A DNA stretch of 64,000 nucleotides. It comes from Tenrec ecaudatus. Taxonomy: Eukaryota; Chordata; Mammalia; Afrosoricida; Tenrecidae. The position numbers were made by a program, and so were the translations under genes. The first letter of the stretch is position 1. Each line of letters starts with the position of its first letter. A model generated the notes under the pieces. That model had not been told where the DNA came from. It worked only from the letters and a program-made list of their open reading frames with translations, and ran no database searches. The stretch lies in assembly GCF_050624435.1 (NCBI RefSeq), contig NC_134543.1:126447475-126511474 (forward strand), given 5' to 3'. Positions 44,240 to 56,750 of this stretch are shown piece by piece.

Positions 44240-45401
44240 AATGATCCTAAACAATTTTAAAGGTCCCTTACCTCAGGGGACCCTGGCTCACCTGAAACTT
44301 GAGCATTTCCAACCAAAGTCTGCCTCCCTATTTGTGAGTTAGGTATGATAACCACTCAGGGATCTCACCCTTTTATTTATTACCCAAACACACATATTGT
44401 CTCATTTCGGAATGTTTTTCAAACTATTGACCATGAACTCGGTAACACTGGTCTCTAAACATGCATTTTTAAAGTTCAATTCCTATTCAGATTTCTTTCT
44501 CATTTATATTCATGATCACAAATATTTTCTCGATTCTTACAGTTGACAGCACTCATGTAATGAATGATTAAACTGTATATCTCTAAATTAATATACATAT
44601 TAACAATGGGGAAATTCAAGCACACAGTGATGGGCACCTGGACTTCTCTTGGCCAGAATTTGCTGAGGGTAATAAGCAACTGCTTTGCAAAAAAAAAAAA
44701 GATTTAGGAGGTTCACAAGAATCCAGGAATTCAAGCACATGGCATGATAATATTTCTCAGTTGGAGATCATTGAATTAGCTCAGTTTTCACATACAGACT
44801 GATATTGCATCACTTGAACTTGGTTATTCCAGCACACACCTATCTCATAACATTGGTTGCAGGTGGTTGGCAGACCAATTTATGTTTTACACTGTGATGT
44901 AGTTGCTACAGGTCACCTCTATCTCTAAATGTGAACGCCATGATTGTTTCTGCTTATCCCATGACGATGGTTAGTATGGCCCTTCTTAAGTGTAAATCTG
45001 TTGACATTAACCCTGTACACACAACTTTCCTACAAGATATGCTACCCATATCCTTCGTGAGCTCATAAATTCTCACTGCACTCAGAAAAAACATCACATT
45101 GATCTTTAGATTCAGATGTTCTTGGCTTATATTCCAGGGCCTCATCCAGGGTGTTTCATTAGTCATTCATTAGACTAGCACTAGACTAGCTAACGCCAAC
45201 ATTCTGAAATGCAAAAATTATAGAAAATATGGCTTCAGAAAACATACAAAAATACTTGCTCCAGTTGTGTACTTTTGAATAGTAAATAGGTATAAAACTT
45301 TGCAGCTTAAAACTACAACTCCTTATATTTTTCTTGTTTTTCTGATTTTGTGACTTAGAAATAGCATGGAGGAGAAGGTTTCATCCCAGAACTCATGTCG
45401 T
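44240..45401. other. AT-rich intergenic stretch
   Basis: No gene or repeat is recognised, apart from the right edge (about 45.30-45.42 kb), which belongs to the unknown coding-like fragment described separately. Confidence 0.5.
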
Positions 45402-46632
45402 GCCTGTTTGAAAATCTTTGTTTGTTTTAATCGTTTTATTAGGGGCGCATACAACTCTTATCCCAATCCATACATACATCAATTGTGTAAAGCACATCTG
45501 TACATTCATTGCCCTCATCATTTTCAAAACATTTGCTCTCCACTTAAACCCCTAGCATCAGGTCCTCATTTTTTCCCCTCCCTCCCTGCTCCCCCTTCCC
45601 TCATGAACCCTTGATAATTTATAAACTATTATTTTGTCATATCTTGCCCTGTCCAACGTCTCCCTTCACCCACTTTTCTGTTGTCCATCCCCCAGGGAGG
45701 AAGTCACATGTAGATCCTTGTAATTGGTTCTCTCTTTCCAACCTACTCTCCCTCTACCCTCCCAGTATTGTCACTCACCCTGCTGGTCCTGAAGGGATCA
45801 TCTGCCCTGGATTCCCTGTGTTTCCAGTTCCTATCTGTACCAGTGCACATCCTCTGGTCTAGCCAGACTTGCAGGTAGAATTCGGATCATGATAGTGGTG
45901 GGGGCGGGGAGGGAAGCATTTAGGAACTAGAGGAAAGTTGTATTTTCCATCAGTGCTACATCACACTTTGGCTCGTCTCCTCCCCTAGACTCCTCTGCAA
46001 GGGGATCTCCAGTGGCCTGCAAATGGGCTTTGGGTCTCCACTTTGCACTACCCACTTCATTCACTATGGTAAGATTTTTTTTGTTCTGATGATTCCTGGT
46101 ACCTGATCTCTTCGATACCTGGTGATCGCACAGGCTGGTGTGCTTCTTTCATGTGGGCTTTGTTGCTTCTGAGCTAGATGGCTGCTTGTTTACCTTCAAG
46201 CCTTTAAGACCCCAGACACTTTACCTTTTAATAACCAGGCACCATCAGCTTTCTTCACCACATTTGCTTATGCACCCATTTGTCCTCAGCGATCGTATCA
46301 TGGAGGTGTGCACCCAATGATATGATTTTTTGTTCTTTGATGCCTGATAATCGATCCCTTCGGCACCTCGTGATCACACAGGCTGGTGTGTCCTTCCATG
46401 TGGGCTTTGTTGCTTCTGAGCTAGATGGCCGCTTGTTTATCTTTAAGGCCTGTTTGAAAATCTTAATGGATGGATGGTGACCCTTCTTCCAAGAAGACAC
46501 TTTCATAGGTCTGGCAAGCTGCCCCTGGCTGGAAGCCTGGAATTCATCAATGGCTGAGTCTAAAACTTGTTCCAGCACCTTGTTCTCTCCTTTGGATCCG
46601 CTTCCTCCCAGCACAGTGCTTAGATTAAGCAT
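45310..46632 (-). pseudogene. Unidentified coding-like fragment split by a LINE insertion
   Basis: On the minus strand an open frame begins MLNLSTVLGGSGSKGENK at 46632, contains SSWKKGHHPSIKIFKQA and is interrupted at 46447 by the LINE at 45419-46447. The other side (45418 leftward) reads on in protein-like sequence with WDETFSSM and ends at a stop near 45.32 kb. Related residues (SWKK, FNQA, FSSM, IRK) occur in the same order on the plus strand at 61.7-61.9 kb. I do not recognise the protein; it may be a lineage-specific gene family or retrocopies. The LINE cut makes this copy non-functional. Confidence 0.45.
45419..46447 (-). mobile_element. HAL1-like LINE, 5'-truncated, perfect 17-bp duplication
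   Basis: The 1029-bp antisense copy from the T-rich tail to CCGCTTGTTTATCTTTAAG is flanked by GCCTGTTTGAAAATCTT at 45402-45418 and 46448-46464, identical over 17 bases. Low divergence from the 39.7 kb copy and the perfect duplication suggest a recent insertion. Confidence 0.94.
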
Positions 46633-48108
46633 GGTGCCCTAAGCTAAAAGATAAATAAAGCAAAATTTACATTATATTAATATTGAGTTACATTTATGTT
46701 TAAATTAAAATAATTAAATACAACTATTAAAATTAATATGCACCTATAAAATCTTACACGTGTGGTTTATAAACATCTGTGTGGGAGCAATCAAAACACA
46801 AGGCCAACAGTAGACAAGAAGTTTGCTTAAGTGAAAGCACCTCTCCTTACTCTACACAAGGTAGCACAATGCTCCAGGACCTCAGATGTGTCCTCTGAAA
46901 CCCATCTCTGCCTTGTCCCCTCTGTATGTGTTTGACTCCATGTGTACTGTTCTGTTCTTTGGAAATGGGAGAATGTTTCCTCACATTACAATGCAAAGTT
47001 TCTAATTCAGTGGTTGATACAAACCCTCATATCTAGAAAGGCCCCAAGGGAAATTGTAAATGGAGAGGAAACCCCAGACACTGACAGGAAGCCAGCTCTT
47101 AACCCCCATTCCCCACTGTGTGCCAGAACTGAACCCTGTGGAACCTGAGTCCCGAGCAATCCCTGAATTCCAAGCCCCCCCTGGAGGGAGGTTTGTGTAT
47201 AGACTCTTGCAGTTTCCTTCTACTGTGTGTACATTATTGAAATAGAGGTTAACTTCTCAATGTTGAGGCTGTCCATTTGAAGAGGTAGAATGCTCTTGGC
47301 ATGATCTCTGCGGACCATCAATCAGCTAGTTACAGTGTATATGTAGAATATGGAATCAATACAACTACCAGCAACAGTAACTCAGTTCAGGCCCTTCATG
47401 GCTAATGCAGTCCATGTCATAACTGCTGGTGTTGGATCTACAGATTGGACAGGAGAATCCCGGAGGTGCCTATTCTGCCTCCAGTCTCCCAGAGCACATC
47501 AGATGCACTGGAAGCATTCAAACATAAAGACATCCTAATCAGGAAAAGCGTCACACATTGTTTCTACCTCTTGTTCAACACATTTTCCTTTCCTTTAAAA
47601 ATATTGCAACAAGGGACTCTCAGGTCAGCACAAACTCCACTGCGGCTTACGTATAATCATAACTTTTCAGTGAATAAGGAGACCTGGGCCCCCTAGGAGT
47701 ATGTCATTTCTCCTAGTTAAAAGAATTGGATTAGACTGGTTTTCATCAGGATCATAATGTGCCTGTGTGGCCTTTTACTGTATGAGTGTCCTGGGGGAAG
47801 AAGCTGGCAACTTTAATAGTTGGCAAAAATATGATTTCTGATGCCAGTTTACTGTACTGGTTAAACCACATAGAGACCAATAGGCACGCAGGACATCATA
47901 TGACTTTCCCCCCTCCCCCAGAATGTAATCTCTCTCATCTATAAGATAAATGCCTAGATGTGCGAGCTAATGACACCCAAACAGGAAGTTATGGTCACAT
48001 GTGGAAAACTACATCAACTGGGTGGGAAACAGATGAAATAAAAACTAAGGATGATCTATCCTGGAAAGGGGTCAGAAATTTCTCCTGGGCCCATATTTCC
48101 CCTGAGGG
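46633..48108. other. Intergenic stretch, no gene recognised
   Basis: It is AT-rich to 46.8 kb and then ordinary sequence; I identify nothing in it. Confidence 0.45.
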
Positions 48109-48125
48109 AGAGACATGGATATTTG

Positions 48126-49819
48126 TTTGTTCTGTTTAATCATTTAATTGAGGGCTTTTAAAAGCTTATTATAATTCATACATCAATTGTATCAGGCACA
48201 CTTGTACATATGTTGCTATCATATGTTGCACATATGTTCCTCTCTAGACAGCCACCTTCCATTGAGCCCCTGGAATCAGCTCCTATTCCCCCTTCTCCCC
48301 CACACTCGTGGACCCCTTAACAGATCACAAATTATTATTATTTTCATATCTCACACTGACCAGTCTCCCCTCCCCCATGTCCTCCATTGTTCTTTCCCCT
48401 GGAGGGGTGTCTGTGGCTGTGTGTCGATCATTGTGATCGGTTTCCCCTCCTCCCCTCCCTCCCTTCTCCCTTCCCATCTGGTATCTCTCTTCCCATTCCT
48501 GCTCCTGGGCTGCATGTGTCGTGGGCTCCCATTACCTATGTACACCTGTGTACATGCTCCGGTGCAGTCCAAAATGAGAGGCATCACTGGGGTCTTGGGG
48601 TGTGTGTATGAGGATGCCCCAAGGAACCAGAGGAATATTGTGTGCTTTACTGCACCCCAGTTGACTCAACCCTTTCCTATGACCCCTCTGGGGGGATGTT
48701 CCATTGTCTCCAGATGGGCTTTGTGGTCTGTGCTCCAAGCCCCCTCATTCTCAACCATATGGTTTTGTTTATTTGATTGTTAAGGATCTTCTGATGCCTG
48801 TTACCTGGTCCTGATAATACCTCATGCTCACACAGGCTGATGAGCTTCTTCCATGTGGGCTTGTTGTTTCTCTGCTGAATGGCCACTTGTTTGACTTCAA
48901 GCCTTTAAAAGCCGGGCACTATCTGCCTTCTTCATCACATTTGCTTATGCACCCTTTTTGTCTTAAGTGATTATGTTGGGAGGGTGAGAATCTCAGATTG
49001 CCAATTTGTTAGAACAACGTGTTTTTTGAGGGAAGGTATGAGCAGAGGCCCAAAGTCCATCCACTACCTCAGTGTATTGCCATATAAATAGATGTACATA
49101 GGTCAATACCTCTATTTTTATGGATTAATATGTTTACACATGGACACACCTATGCTTATACCTCCATCAATAGCTTTGCATCCTAGGTCATTCCTCTGTT
49201 TCCTTTTACCTTCCTTCTGCTCCACCATCATGTTTGCCCTTCTTCTGCCTCGTAGTACTTCCTCTCAGCTAGATTGCTGTTGCTCCCATGCTCCCAGGAT
49301 CACTATATCCTCTTCCTTGATTTTTATTCCCTAGTTGTTCCCCTGTCTATGGCACTGTTTGCCCACCGCACCCTCCCCCCACCCCCCTTTACCCCTAAAT
49401 CCCATTGCTTTCTCCTCGAGCTTGCTTTCCATGCCTGTCTTATGTAAGTAGGCATATCAACAGTGGCATAGACCAAACAAATAGAAAACAAACAACTGAA
49501 AAAGAAAAGTAAGAAGAAGAAGAAGAAGAAAAACACAACAACAACAAAAAAAAAACATGTATAATTCCAGGTCTGTCCACTGACCCTTATGACTATCTCC
49601 CCACTGGTCCTGGGGGAATTCTGGGAACTGCCCCTCCTAGCCTGAAGTCTATTTTGGGGGGCTCTTTAAGGGCTTTGTGGCTTGGCTTTGCTACAATTAC
49701 TGATCTGTTTTGTTCCCTTCTTAGTTTGCCCCACTGCGGGGGATTCAGACTGCACTTCCTCCCTGCTGTGTGTACCCAGTATTGTCCTCCGTCTCAGTAT
49801 GCTCCAGCAAGGGGACGAC
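48126..49819 (-). mobile_element. HAL1-like LINE, diverged subfamily, 17-bp duplication
   Basis: The 1.69 kb antisense copy is flanked by AGAGACATGGATATTTG (48109-48125) and AGAGACATGGGTATTTG (49820-49836), one mismatch. It parallels the copy at 961-1893 and extends further 5', including a pyrimidine-rich part near 49.3 kb and an AAGAAG/AACAAC tract near 49.5 kb. Confidence 0.88.
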
Positions 49820-50479
49820 AGAGACATGGGTATTTGCAAGGTCGTAGCTCAGACCTAGGTTTACAATGCCCTCTTAAGAATCATGCAAAGTCAGAGGATC
49901 AGATTAATCAGACCTCCTTTTAGCAAAGCCCTAGACAAACTCACAATCGTCAAATATAATAACCCTGGATTCACCTGAGAGTGCTGAAAGGCAAGCATAG
50001 GTTTGTTTGCGTTTTTCCTGATGAGCCCAAAGCCAAGAGAGAAGAAAAAACAACAGAACACCACTAGAGATCTGAAGTCCTTGATATCCAAAGCAAAGAG
50101 AACTTCAACACTGATAGTCACAGAATTGAACCTAATACCATTCCCTCTTCTGATCTTGGTTTTACCATTTGAAATCTTGGATGATACTCTGAAGCCCATG
50201 AATTGTGATAGTAGTCATCTCTGCCTCCCATATGACGGAATTCAGCTTTAAGTTCATCAGAGCAGTCCAGTTTCTTTCGTAACACCACTGTAGGAGACTC
50301 TGAAATTGAAGTGACCCTGGGACACTGATGGATGTCAGAAGCTACGTGCCGCTTCCCGTTTGCTGCTATAGGACAAAGTACCACCATGGCTTAGTTTTCT
50401 TTTTTAAATTTTATGTACAAATAAGACTCTGATAAATAGAACATCATCATTAGAGAGTCATGTCACAACATTCCCTGGG

Positions 50480-50879
50480 ATAACATTAAATCACTACATA
50501 ATCTGAGAACTGGTTTCAGGTTCTGTGTTGTTTGTGCTGACAGTGTTCTCATACATTATTTGCCCCTTTGTGACTATCTAGTTCCATTCAGAATAATGTT
50601 CTACAGGTCTACATCATGATGTGCTTTGTGGTTTTTCCAGTATATTTTAAACATATATAGTACTCCATGGTGTGTGTGTACATTTCTTTATCCAATCTTC
50701 TACAGATGGTCTTTTGTGTTGTTTCTAATTTCTTGATATTGTGAACAGTACTTTAATGAACATGGAAGTGCATATGTCTGCCTGTGGTATGTGACCTTAC
50801 TTCTTTAAGCTATATACTCACTATAGTCATTGATAGATTGTATGCAATTTCTTATACCATTTGTATTATCACCATATAG
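50480..50879 (-). mobile_element. L1 3'-region fragment
   Basis: ATTCAGAATAATGTTCTACAGG, TAGTACTCCATGGTGTGTG, TTCTTTATCCAATCTTCTAC and TTGTGAACAGTACTTTAATGAACATGG are the antisense of an old L1 3' end. It is followed at once by a younger HAL1-like copy. Confidence 0.7.
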
Positions 50880-52850
50880 CTTTTTAAAAATCACTTTATT
50901 AGGGGCTCATACAACTCTTATCACAATCCATACATACATCAGTTGTGTCAAGCACATTTGTACATTCATTGCCCTCATCATTCTCAAAACATTTGCTTTC
51001 CACTTAAGCCCCTGGCATTATTTGTTCTCCTCCCTCCCTGCTCTCCCCTCCCTCCTGAACCCTTGATAATTTATAAATTATTATTTTGTCATATCTTACA
51101 CTGTCCGACATCTCCCTTTGCCCATTTTCTGTTGTCCATCTCCCAGGGAGGAGGTTATATGTAGATCCCTGGAATTGGTTCCCCCTCTCTACCCCACCCT
51201 CCCGGTATCACCACTCTAAACACTGGTCCTGAAGGATCATCCGCCCTAGATTCCTTGTGTTTCTGGTTCTTATCTGTACCAGTGTACATTCTCTTGTCTA
51301 GCCAGATTTTTAAGGTAGAACTGGGATCATGATAGCGTGTGTGGGAGGGGTGCAGGGGGTGGGCAGGAAGCATTAAGGAACTAGAGGAAAGTTGTATGTT
51401 TATCATTGCTACACTGCACCCTGACTGGCTCGTCATCTCCCCGAGACCCTTCCATAAGGGGATGTCCAGTTGCCAACAGATAGGCTTTGGGTCCCTACTC
51501 TGCACTCCCCCTCATTCACAATGATATGATATTTTGTTCTTTGATGCCTGATACCTGATCCCTTCGACACCTCATGATTGCACAGGCTGGTGTGTTCTTC
51601 CATGTGGGCTTTGTTGCTTCTGAGCTAGATGGCTGCTTGTTTATCTTCAAGCCTTTAAGACCCCAGATGGTATATCTTTTGATAGCCAGACACCATCAGC
51701 TTTCTTCACCACATTTCCTTATGCACCCACTTTGTCTTCAGCGATCGTATCAGGGAGGTGAGCACACAATGATATGATTTTTTGTTATTTGATGCCTGGT
51801 AACTGATCCCTTCAGCACCTCATGATCACGCAGGCTGGTGTGCTTCTTCCAAGTGGGTTTTGTTGCTTCTGAGCTAGATAGCCGCTTGTTTTCCTTCAAG
51901 CCTTTAAGACACCAGACGCTATATCTTTTGGTAGCCTGGCACCAACAGCTTTCTTCACCACATTTGCTATGCACCCGCTTTGTCTTCAGCAATTGTGTCC
52001 AGAAGGTGAGCATCATAGAATGCCAATTTAATAGAACAAAGTATTCTTGCATTGAGGCCCAAAGTATTCTTGAGTGGAGGCCCAATGTCCAACTGCTACC
52101 TTAATACTAAATCTATACATAAATGCACATAGATTTATTTCTACATCCTCATATATAAATATACTTACATATGTACATGCCTGTATTTAGACTTCTATAA
52201 ATGCCCTTTACCTCCTAGCTCTTTCCTATATTTCCTACACTCCTAGCTCTTTCCTATATTTCCTATACTTTCCTCCTGTCCCACTGTCATGCTCAGTCCC
52301 CACCAGGGTTTCAGCAATTCCTCTTTGTTATATTACCCTTGATCATGCCCTACCAGGCCCCCCACATCTTCCTCAACACCAATTTGGATCATTTGTTGTT
52401 CCCTTGTCCCTAGGTTTGTTAACACCACTTTCTTCCCATCCCCCTACCTCCCCCTCTCCCATGCCCCCCTGGAACTATCGGTCTCGTTGTTTTCTCCTCC
52501 AGATTGTTCATCCATCCTATTTTAGTTAGACAGATCTGGGGAGATAATAACATGCACAAAAACAAGACAGAGCAAAACTGAGCAACAAAAGAAAACAAAA
52601 CAACAAGCCAATGACAATAAACAAAACAAAACACAACAACAAAAAAAGACAAGCTTGTAGTTAGTTCAAGGACTGTTTGTTGGCTTTTAGGAGTGTTTTC
52701 CAGTCCAGTCTTTTGGGGCGCCAAGCCCTGGCCCCAAAGTGTATTTTTGGTATTTCCTGGGGACTTCGTTGCTCTGTTCCCTTTTGCTGTTCTGTTCCAT
52801 GCCCTTAGTGTTTTGCTTTGGTGTGGTGGGATCAGATCAGGTGGAATCGA
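50880..52850 (-). mobile_element. HAL1-like LINE, about 2.0 kb, 5'-truncated
   Basis: It is antisense from TCACTTTATTAGGGGCTCATA through both internal repeat blocks (about 51.55-52.0 kb) to the CAGTCCAGTCTTTTGGGGCG part that corresponds to about 42.54 kb of the full-length copy. Its outer 5' border near 52.85 kb is approximate. Confidence 0.87.
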
Positions 52851-53351
52851 TTCCTAAATTCTGAGGACCCGAAAGGACCTCATTTAATGCAGAATGCCTG
52901 TTGGAGGTCAAGCTGGTGTGTTGTGGTTCAAGATCTGAAATACTGTCCTTGGCTCATAGTCTTACTTTGCCCCGTCTATTCAACAATTATTTCCCAATCC
53001 CTCTCTGATGTTTTCTTTACTTGAAGTCTTGACACTTGACTGATTTTGCATTATTTTGAATATTCTCTGCCAAACAAAGGGGTCTTTCTATTCAGAATCT
53101 TGCATTTCTTAGAGGCTACTGGGTTTACACCTTGTCTTGTCTTGTCTGGGGCCCCACTTTTCTTGTGGCAACTTCTCCCCTGAGACCCTATGATGCTTCC
53201 ATCAGTCTACTCTCACTGAGGTTTTCCATAACCATCAGGCACAAGGATGTAGGGAGGATGTCCTGTTGGAATTAGGGCTCCTTCTCTTGGTTCTCAGCAT
53301 CCCCAGGGATGGTTTTCCTTTTTCTCTAAAATTTCTCCTCACTGCAGGCTT
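52851..53351. other. Sequence before the CAMLG retrocopy
   Basis: I recognise nothing here. It contains no CpG island, but it would have to supply any promoter for the retrocopy. Confidence 0.45.
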
Positions 53352-54723
53352 AAAAGGAGGAACTAGAGTCCGCACCGTCTCCCTGACTGGAGGGAGGATG
53401 GAGCCCGTGGCCGCCGCGTCGGATGGCGGGGAGCGGCCGGGCTCTCCTGCGGGCTCGGGCCTGTCGGCTTCGCAGCGCCGGGCCGAGCTGCGGCGGCGAA
53501 AGCTGCTCATGAACTCGGAGCAGCGCATCAACCGCATCATGGGCTTCCACAGGCCCGGGAGCGGCGCGGAAGATGAAAGCCAGACGAGATCAAAGCAGCT
53601 GGACAGTGATAAATTGAACCCCCTCACCATCCCTTCCGTTTCAAAGCGGGTAGTGCTGGGGGATTCCGTCACCACGGGAGCAGCTGACCAACAGGGTGGA
53701 GTGGCAGAAGCAAAGGTGACCCAACTGGGAGACAAACTAGACTCTCTCATTAAACCACCTGAATGCAGTGCTGATGTCAACATTGAGCTCCGGCATCGGA
53801 ACCGAGGGGACCTGACCTCGGACCCAGTCCAGAGGGCTTCTCGCCACGGCCTGGAACAGTACCTCTCCAGATTTGAAGAAGCAATGAAGCTAAGGAAACA
53901 GCTCATCAGTGAGAAACCCAGTCAAGAAGATGGTAGTACAACAGAAGAATTTGACTCTTTTCGAATATTTCGATTGGTGGGATGTGCTCTTCTTGCCCTT
54001 GGAGTCAGGGCTTTTGTTTGCAAATATTTGTCCATATTTGCTCCATTTCTTACTTTACAACTTGCATACATGGGACTATACAAATATTTTCCTAAGGGTG
54101 AGAAGAAAATAAAGACAACAGTACTAACGGCCGCACTTCTGCTATCGGGAATTCCTGCTGAGGTGATCAATCGGTCCATGGATACTTACAGCAAAATGGG
54201 CGAGGTCTTTACAGATCTCTGTGTCTACTTTTTCACTTTTATCTTTTGTCATGAACTGCTTGATTATTGGGGCTCAGAAGTACCTTGAAGCCTACAGAAC
54301 TTGGAAGGAGCTTACAAGAAACCATTTTTCTTCCATACTACAGTATCTCTAAAGGAGGCAAGCTGGTTACACCTTTATGTAATTCTTTTACATCTATGGG
54401 TGGTAAAATCACTCAATTAGAAAGGGAATGGCAGGTTCCGTGATTTAAAATGATCTCATTTGTATTAGTACTGATGTGAAGCATAGACTACTGAAGGTCA
54501 TGAATTGATTTTTCTTGATTAGATTCCTAGTCTTTACCTTTCCCTCACTTTCTCAGAGTTGTAATCCCACTTTTGAGGGCTGAGCTAATGCTTTTAGGAG
54601 GGCAAGTGAACATGGTCTCAGCCAATCCTAAGAACTGTTTCTTGTATTGTGTCATGCTGTCCTAAGTAATGGAGCCATAATAAAAATAAGTGTCGAATGT
54701 TAAAATAAAAAAAGGAGGAACTA
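53352..54723 (+). mobile_element. L1-type retrocopy of CAMLG mRNA with 14-bp duplications
   Basis: AAAAGGAGGAACTA occurs at 53352-53365 and identically at 54710-54723. The first copy is preceded by TT, giving the L1 endonuclease site TT/AAAA. Between them lie a 32-base 5' UTR remnant, the intronless coding region, about 0.4 kb of 3' UTR with AATAAA near 54.68 kb and a short A-rich tail. CpGs in the 5' third are well kept, consistent with a young or unmethylated copy. Confidence 0.95.
53398..54288 (+). CDS. CAMLG: CAMLG-like retrogene, intact 296-residue frame
   Basis: The protein is CAML/GET2, the ER membrane partner of GET1 (WRB) that receives tail-anchored proteins from GET3 (TRC40) and was found as a cyclophilin B-binding calcium modulator. 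The frame opens [15 protein letters not shown] and ends [10 protein letters not shown], 296 residues as in human. The N-terminal basic GET3-binding motif is whole ([20 protein letters not shown], residues 27-46). Three hydrophobic segments fall at about 189-209, 211-229 and 268-287, and the C-terminal half looks almost identical to human. Human CAMLG is split into four exons, whereas this copy has none. No stop or frameshift is present. It may be an expressed retrogene or a very young pseudogene; a promoter is not evident. Confidence 0.93.
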   Translation: MEPVAAASDGGERPGSPAGSGLSASQRRAELRRRKLLMNSEQRINRIMGFHRPGSGAEDESQTRSKQLDSDKLNPLTIPSVSKRVVLGDSVTTGAADQQGGVAEAKVTQLGDKLDSLIKPPECSADVNIELRHRNRGDLTSDPVQRASRHGLEQYLSRFEEAMKLRKQLISEKPSQEDGSTTEEFDSFRIFRLVGCALLALGVRAFVCKYLSIFAPFLTLQLAYMGLYKYFPKGEKKIKTTVLTAALLLSGIPAEVINRSMDTYSKMGEVFTDLCVYFFTFIFCHELLDYWGSEVP

Positions 54724-55199
54724 ACATTGTCTGTTTGCAGTACAAATATTAAAAGTGACACTGATCCTTCATTGTCATCTACATAATACATTTTCCTTCT
54801 TAACAAACAGATTAGCATGGTCATTCTCATCATGTTAATAAAAAATTGTTGAAGGTAAGGTCTTGGAGTTGTCTCTTGCAATGCTCCCTGTGCACTGTGG
54901 GTAGTGATTGACTGCTTTTCTCTATATCTGAGAAAATAATTGTGGTGCCTTCTGGGGCTAAACTTGTGACATGACCTTAGTGATTCTTGCTACCCACTGT
55001 CTGTCTCCCTTTATGCAGAAACAGTGTTTCAGGCATAGAGAGACCCCTGACACTGGGAACAGGTGAACTGGAATGACCTGTGCGGTGGGCGGAGACATTA
55101 GTAAGATCATTCATTGGAGTCACAATGAGGCTGAACACTCATTGGAAGGGCACCTTTGAAAAAAAGCAAATGTGTCAAAGAGGAGGAAATTGCAGACTA
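54724..55199. other. Intergenic stretch after the CAMLG retrocopy
   Basis: No gene or repeat is recognised here. Confidence 0.45.
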
Positions 55200-55345
55200 T
55201 CATCTCAGAATGCTCATTAGAATTGAGAAAAGTGAGACTTCTCACATATTCTGAACCCGTGTCCAGGGGGACCAATTCCTACAGAAGGACATCCTGTTTG
55301 GTAGTATCAGCAACATAGAGGAATACCCTGAATTACTTGCACAGA
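55200..55345 (+). mobile_element. BovB/RTE fragment, diverged
   Basis: CTCATTAGAATTGAGAAAAGTGAGACTTCTCACATATTCTGAACC, then GACCAATTCCTACAGAAGGACATCCTGTTTGG, parallels the RTE tail at 36.25-36.35 kb (CTCACATACTTTGGGC, GACCAATTTTTGGAAAAGGACG). Confidence 0.6.
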
Positions 55346-55724
55346 CAGAGTGCCAGTGTAAATGTTTTCAAACTTAGCAAAGGTGAATGGTTCAAGACGT
55401 GGCAGTTTACGTATTTGTTCTGTTGTGCACAGATTATTTTGAGTAAAACTAACTCAAAAGCATCTATCAAAATCTCTGATATAGTGAGGTGTAGAAAATT
55501 CAAATTAATTCTGGTTATGCAAGGGTAATTATCTGAAAAAAGAATACATTATATCATTTTTATATTTAGAAAGTGTTAAAATTACTTAATATTAAAAATT
55601 CAATGCATATACCATTCCTTATTAAGTTTAACTCTATCACTGTCAAACAACCAAGAAAATAGTTTAACAAATAAATAATAAATACTATAAACAAATAAAG
55701 GTGATAGACAAATCTACTCTCCCT

Positions 55725-55860
55725 GACAGCAGAGTGGATTTTACATTGGGATGCTAAGTATAAGTTTGGCAGTTCAAAACCACCATCCATTCCAAAGGAG
55801 AAAGATGAGGCTCTAAAAAGATTTACCAGGATTGCAAATCACATCATCCAAATCCAAAGG
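55725..55860 (+). mobile_element. AfroSINE
   Basis: GCAGAGTGGATTTTACATTGGG, GGCAGTTCAAAACCACCATCC and AAGGAGAAAGATGAGGCTC form the tRNA-like head and body of an AfroSINE. Confidence 0.75.
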
Positions 55861-56649
55861 TGGGTATTGCATCAGAATTAAGTTGTGATATTCTGGCGTG
55901 CAAAAGGTCGTGGATGACAGTGGTAGCTCAATATGCATTTCCAGGATCTACACAAGGAAGACACCTCCTGCGATTTCCCTCTAACCATAATTGAGGGATG
56001 GGAATAACCTGGGGATCAGACAGTGTTGGAGAGATGACGATAGACTAAAATGACAAATCTGACTTCAATGGTTAAAACCTTGTCATTTGACCTCCCCAGT
56101 GATACACTTTGTATTTAATCTGTTTTTAAAATATTTTCTGGGTTTTTTTCATATAGGGTTTTATCTCTATTTTATTTTGTCAGTGTACCCTTTCTTTACT
56201 CCCTGTTATGAATTTTTCTGTTTTTCAATTTATGAAACACAAGATGGGTGAATTTACAGAAACAAGAAATAGAACAAAGGTTCTTGGGGCTGAAGCAGGG
56301 GCCTTGCGGGAGGAAGGGGAGCTGATATAATTTCAAGAAGGAAGACAATGTTTTGAAATTGATTGCAGTAGTTATTGTACAATTGCTTGATAAGATTGAA
56401 CCATAGAATGGTATGATGTCTGGATTAGATCCTAATAAAATGGTTTGAATGATAAAAGAAAGTGTTAAAGGATATTAGTTGCTGAACAAATGTTTTAAAA
56501 TATATTTATTAAAATATTTTTATTTTGAATAATTTAAAAATTATTTTGACAAATAATGTTTCACATAAAAAGAAATATAACACTGATATACTGTTGTCAT
56601 CTAATATATGTTTCATAATAAAAATTTTCAATATATCAGTTAAAGAAAA
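55861..56649. other. AT-rich intergenic stretch
   Basis: It holds possible old LINE remnants near 56.27-56.45 kb (AGGAAGGGGAGCTGAT, ending CCTAATAAAATGG) that resemble a diverged LINE tail, but otherwise nothing recognised. Confidence 0.4.
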
Positions 56650-56750
56650 AAAGATTTACATTGTGTGAAGTCCTAAGGAACAGTTCTACTCTGTGCTAAA
56701 GGGTTGTTATGAGTCTGAATTCACTTGGTGCCAGTGGATTATAGTATTTG
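56650..56750 (+). mobile_element. AfroSINE 3' half
   Basis: GGAACAGTTCTACTCTGTGC, GGGTTGTTATGAGTCTGAATTC and GGTGCCAGTGGATTA match the conserved AfroSINE tail. Confidence 0.7.

Noticed and set aside
48187-48783. A 198-codon open frame
   Set aside because: It is antisense LINE 3' sequence with low-complexity pyrimidine stretches and no domain.
53266-53397. Upstream extension of the CAMLG frame to an earlier ATG
   Set aside because: The extra 44 codons cross the target duplication into flanking DNA; the ATG at 53398 gives the known 296-residue protein.
53235-53906. A 223-codon frame on the minus strand
   Set aside because: It is the shadow of the CAMLG retrocopy in a CpG-rich part; Arg/Ser/Pro-rich with no domain.
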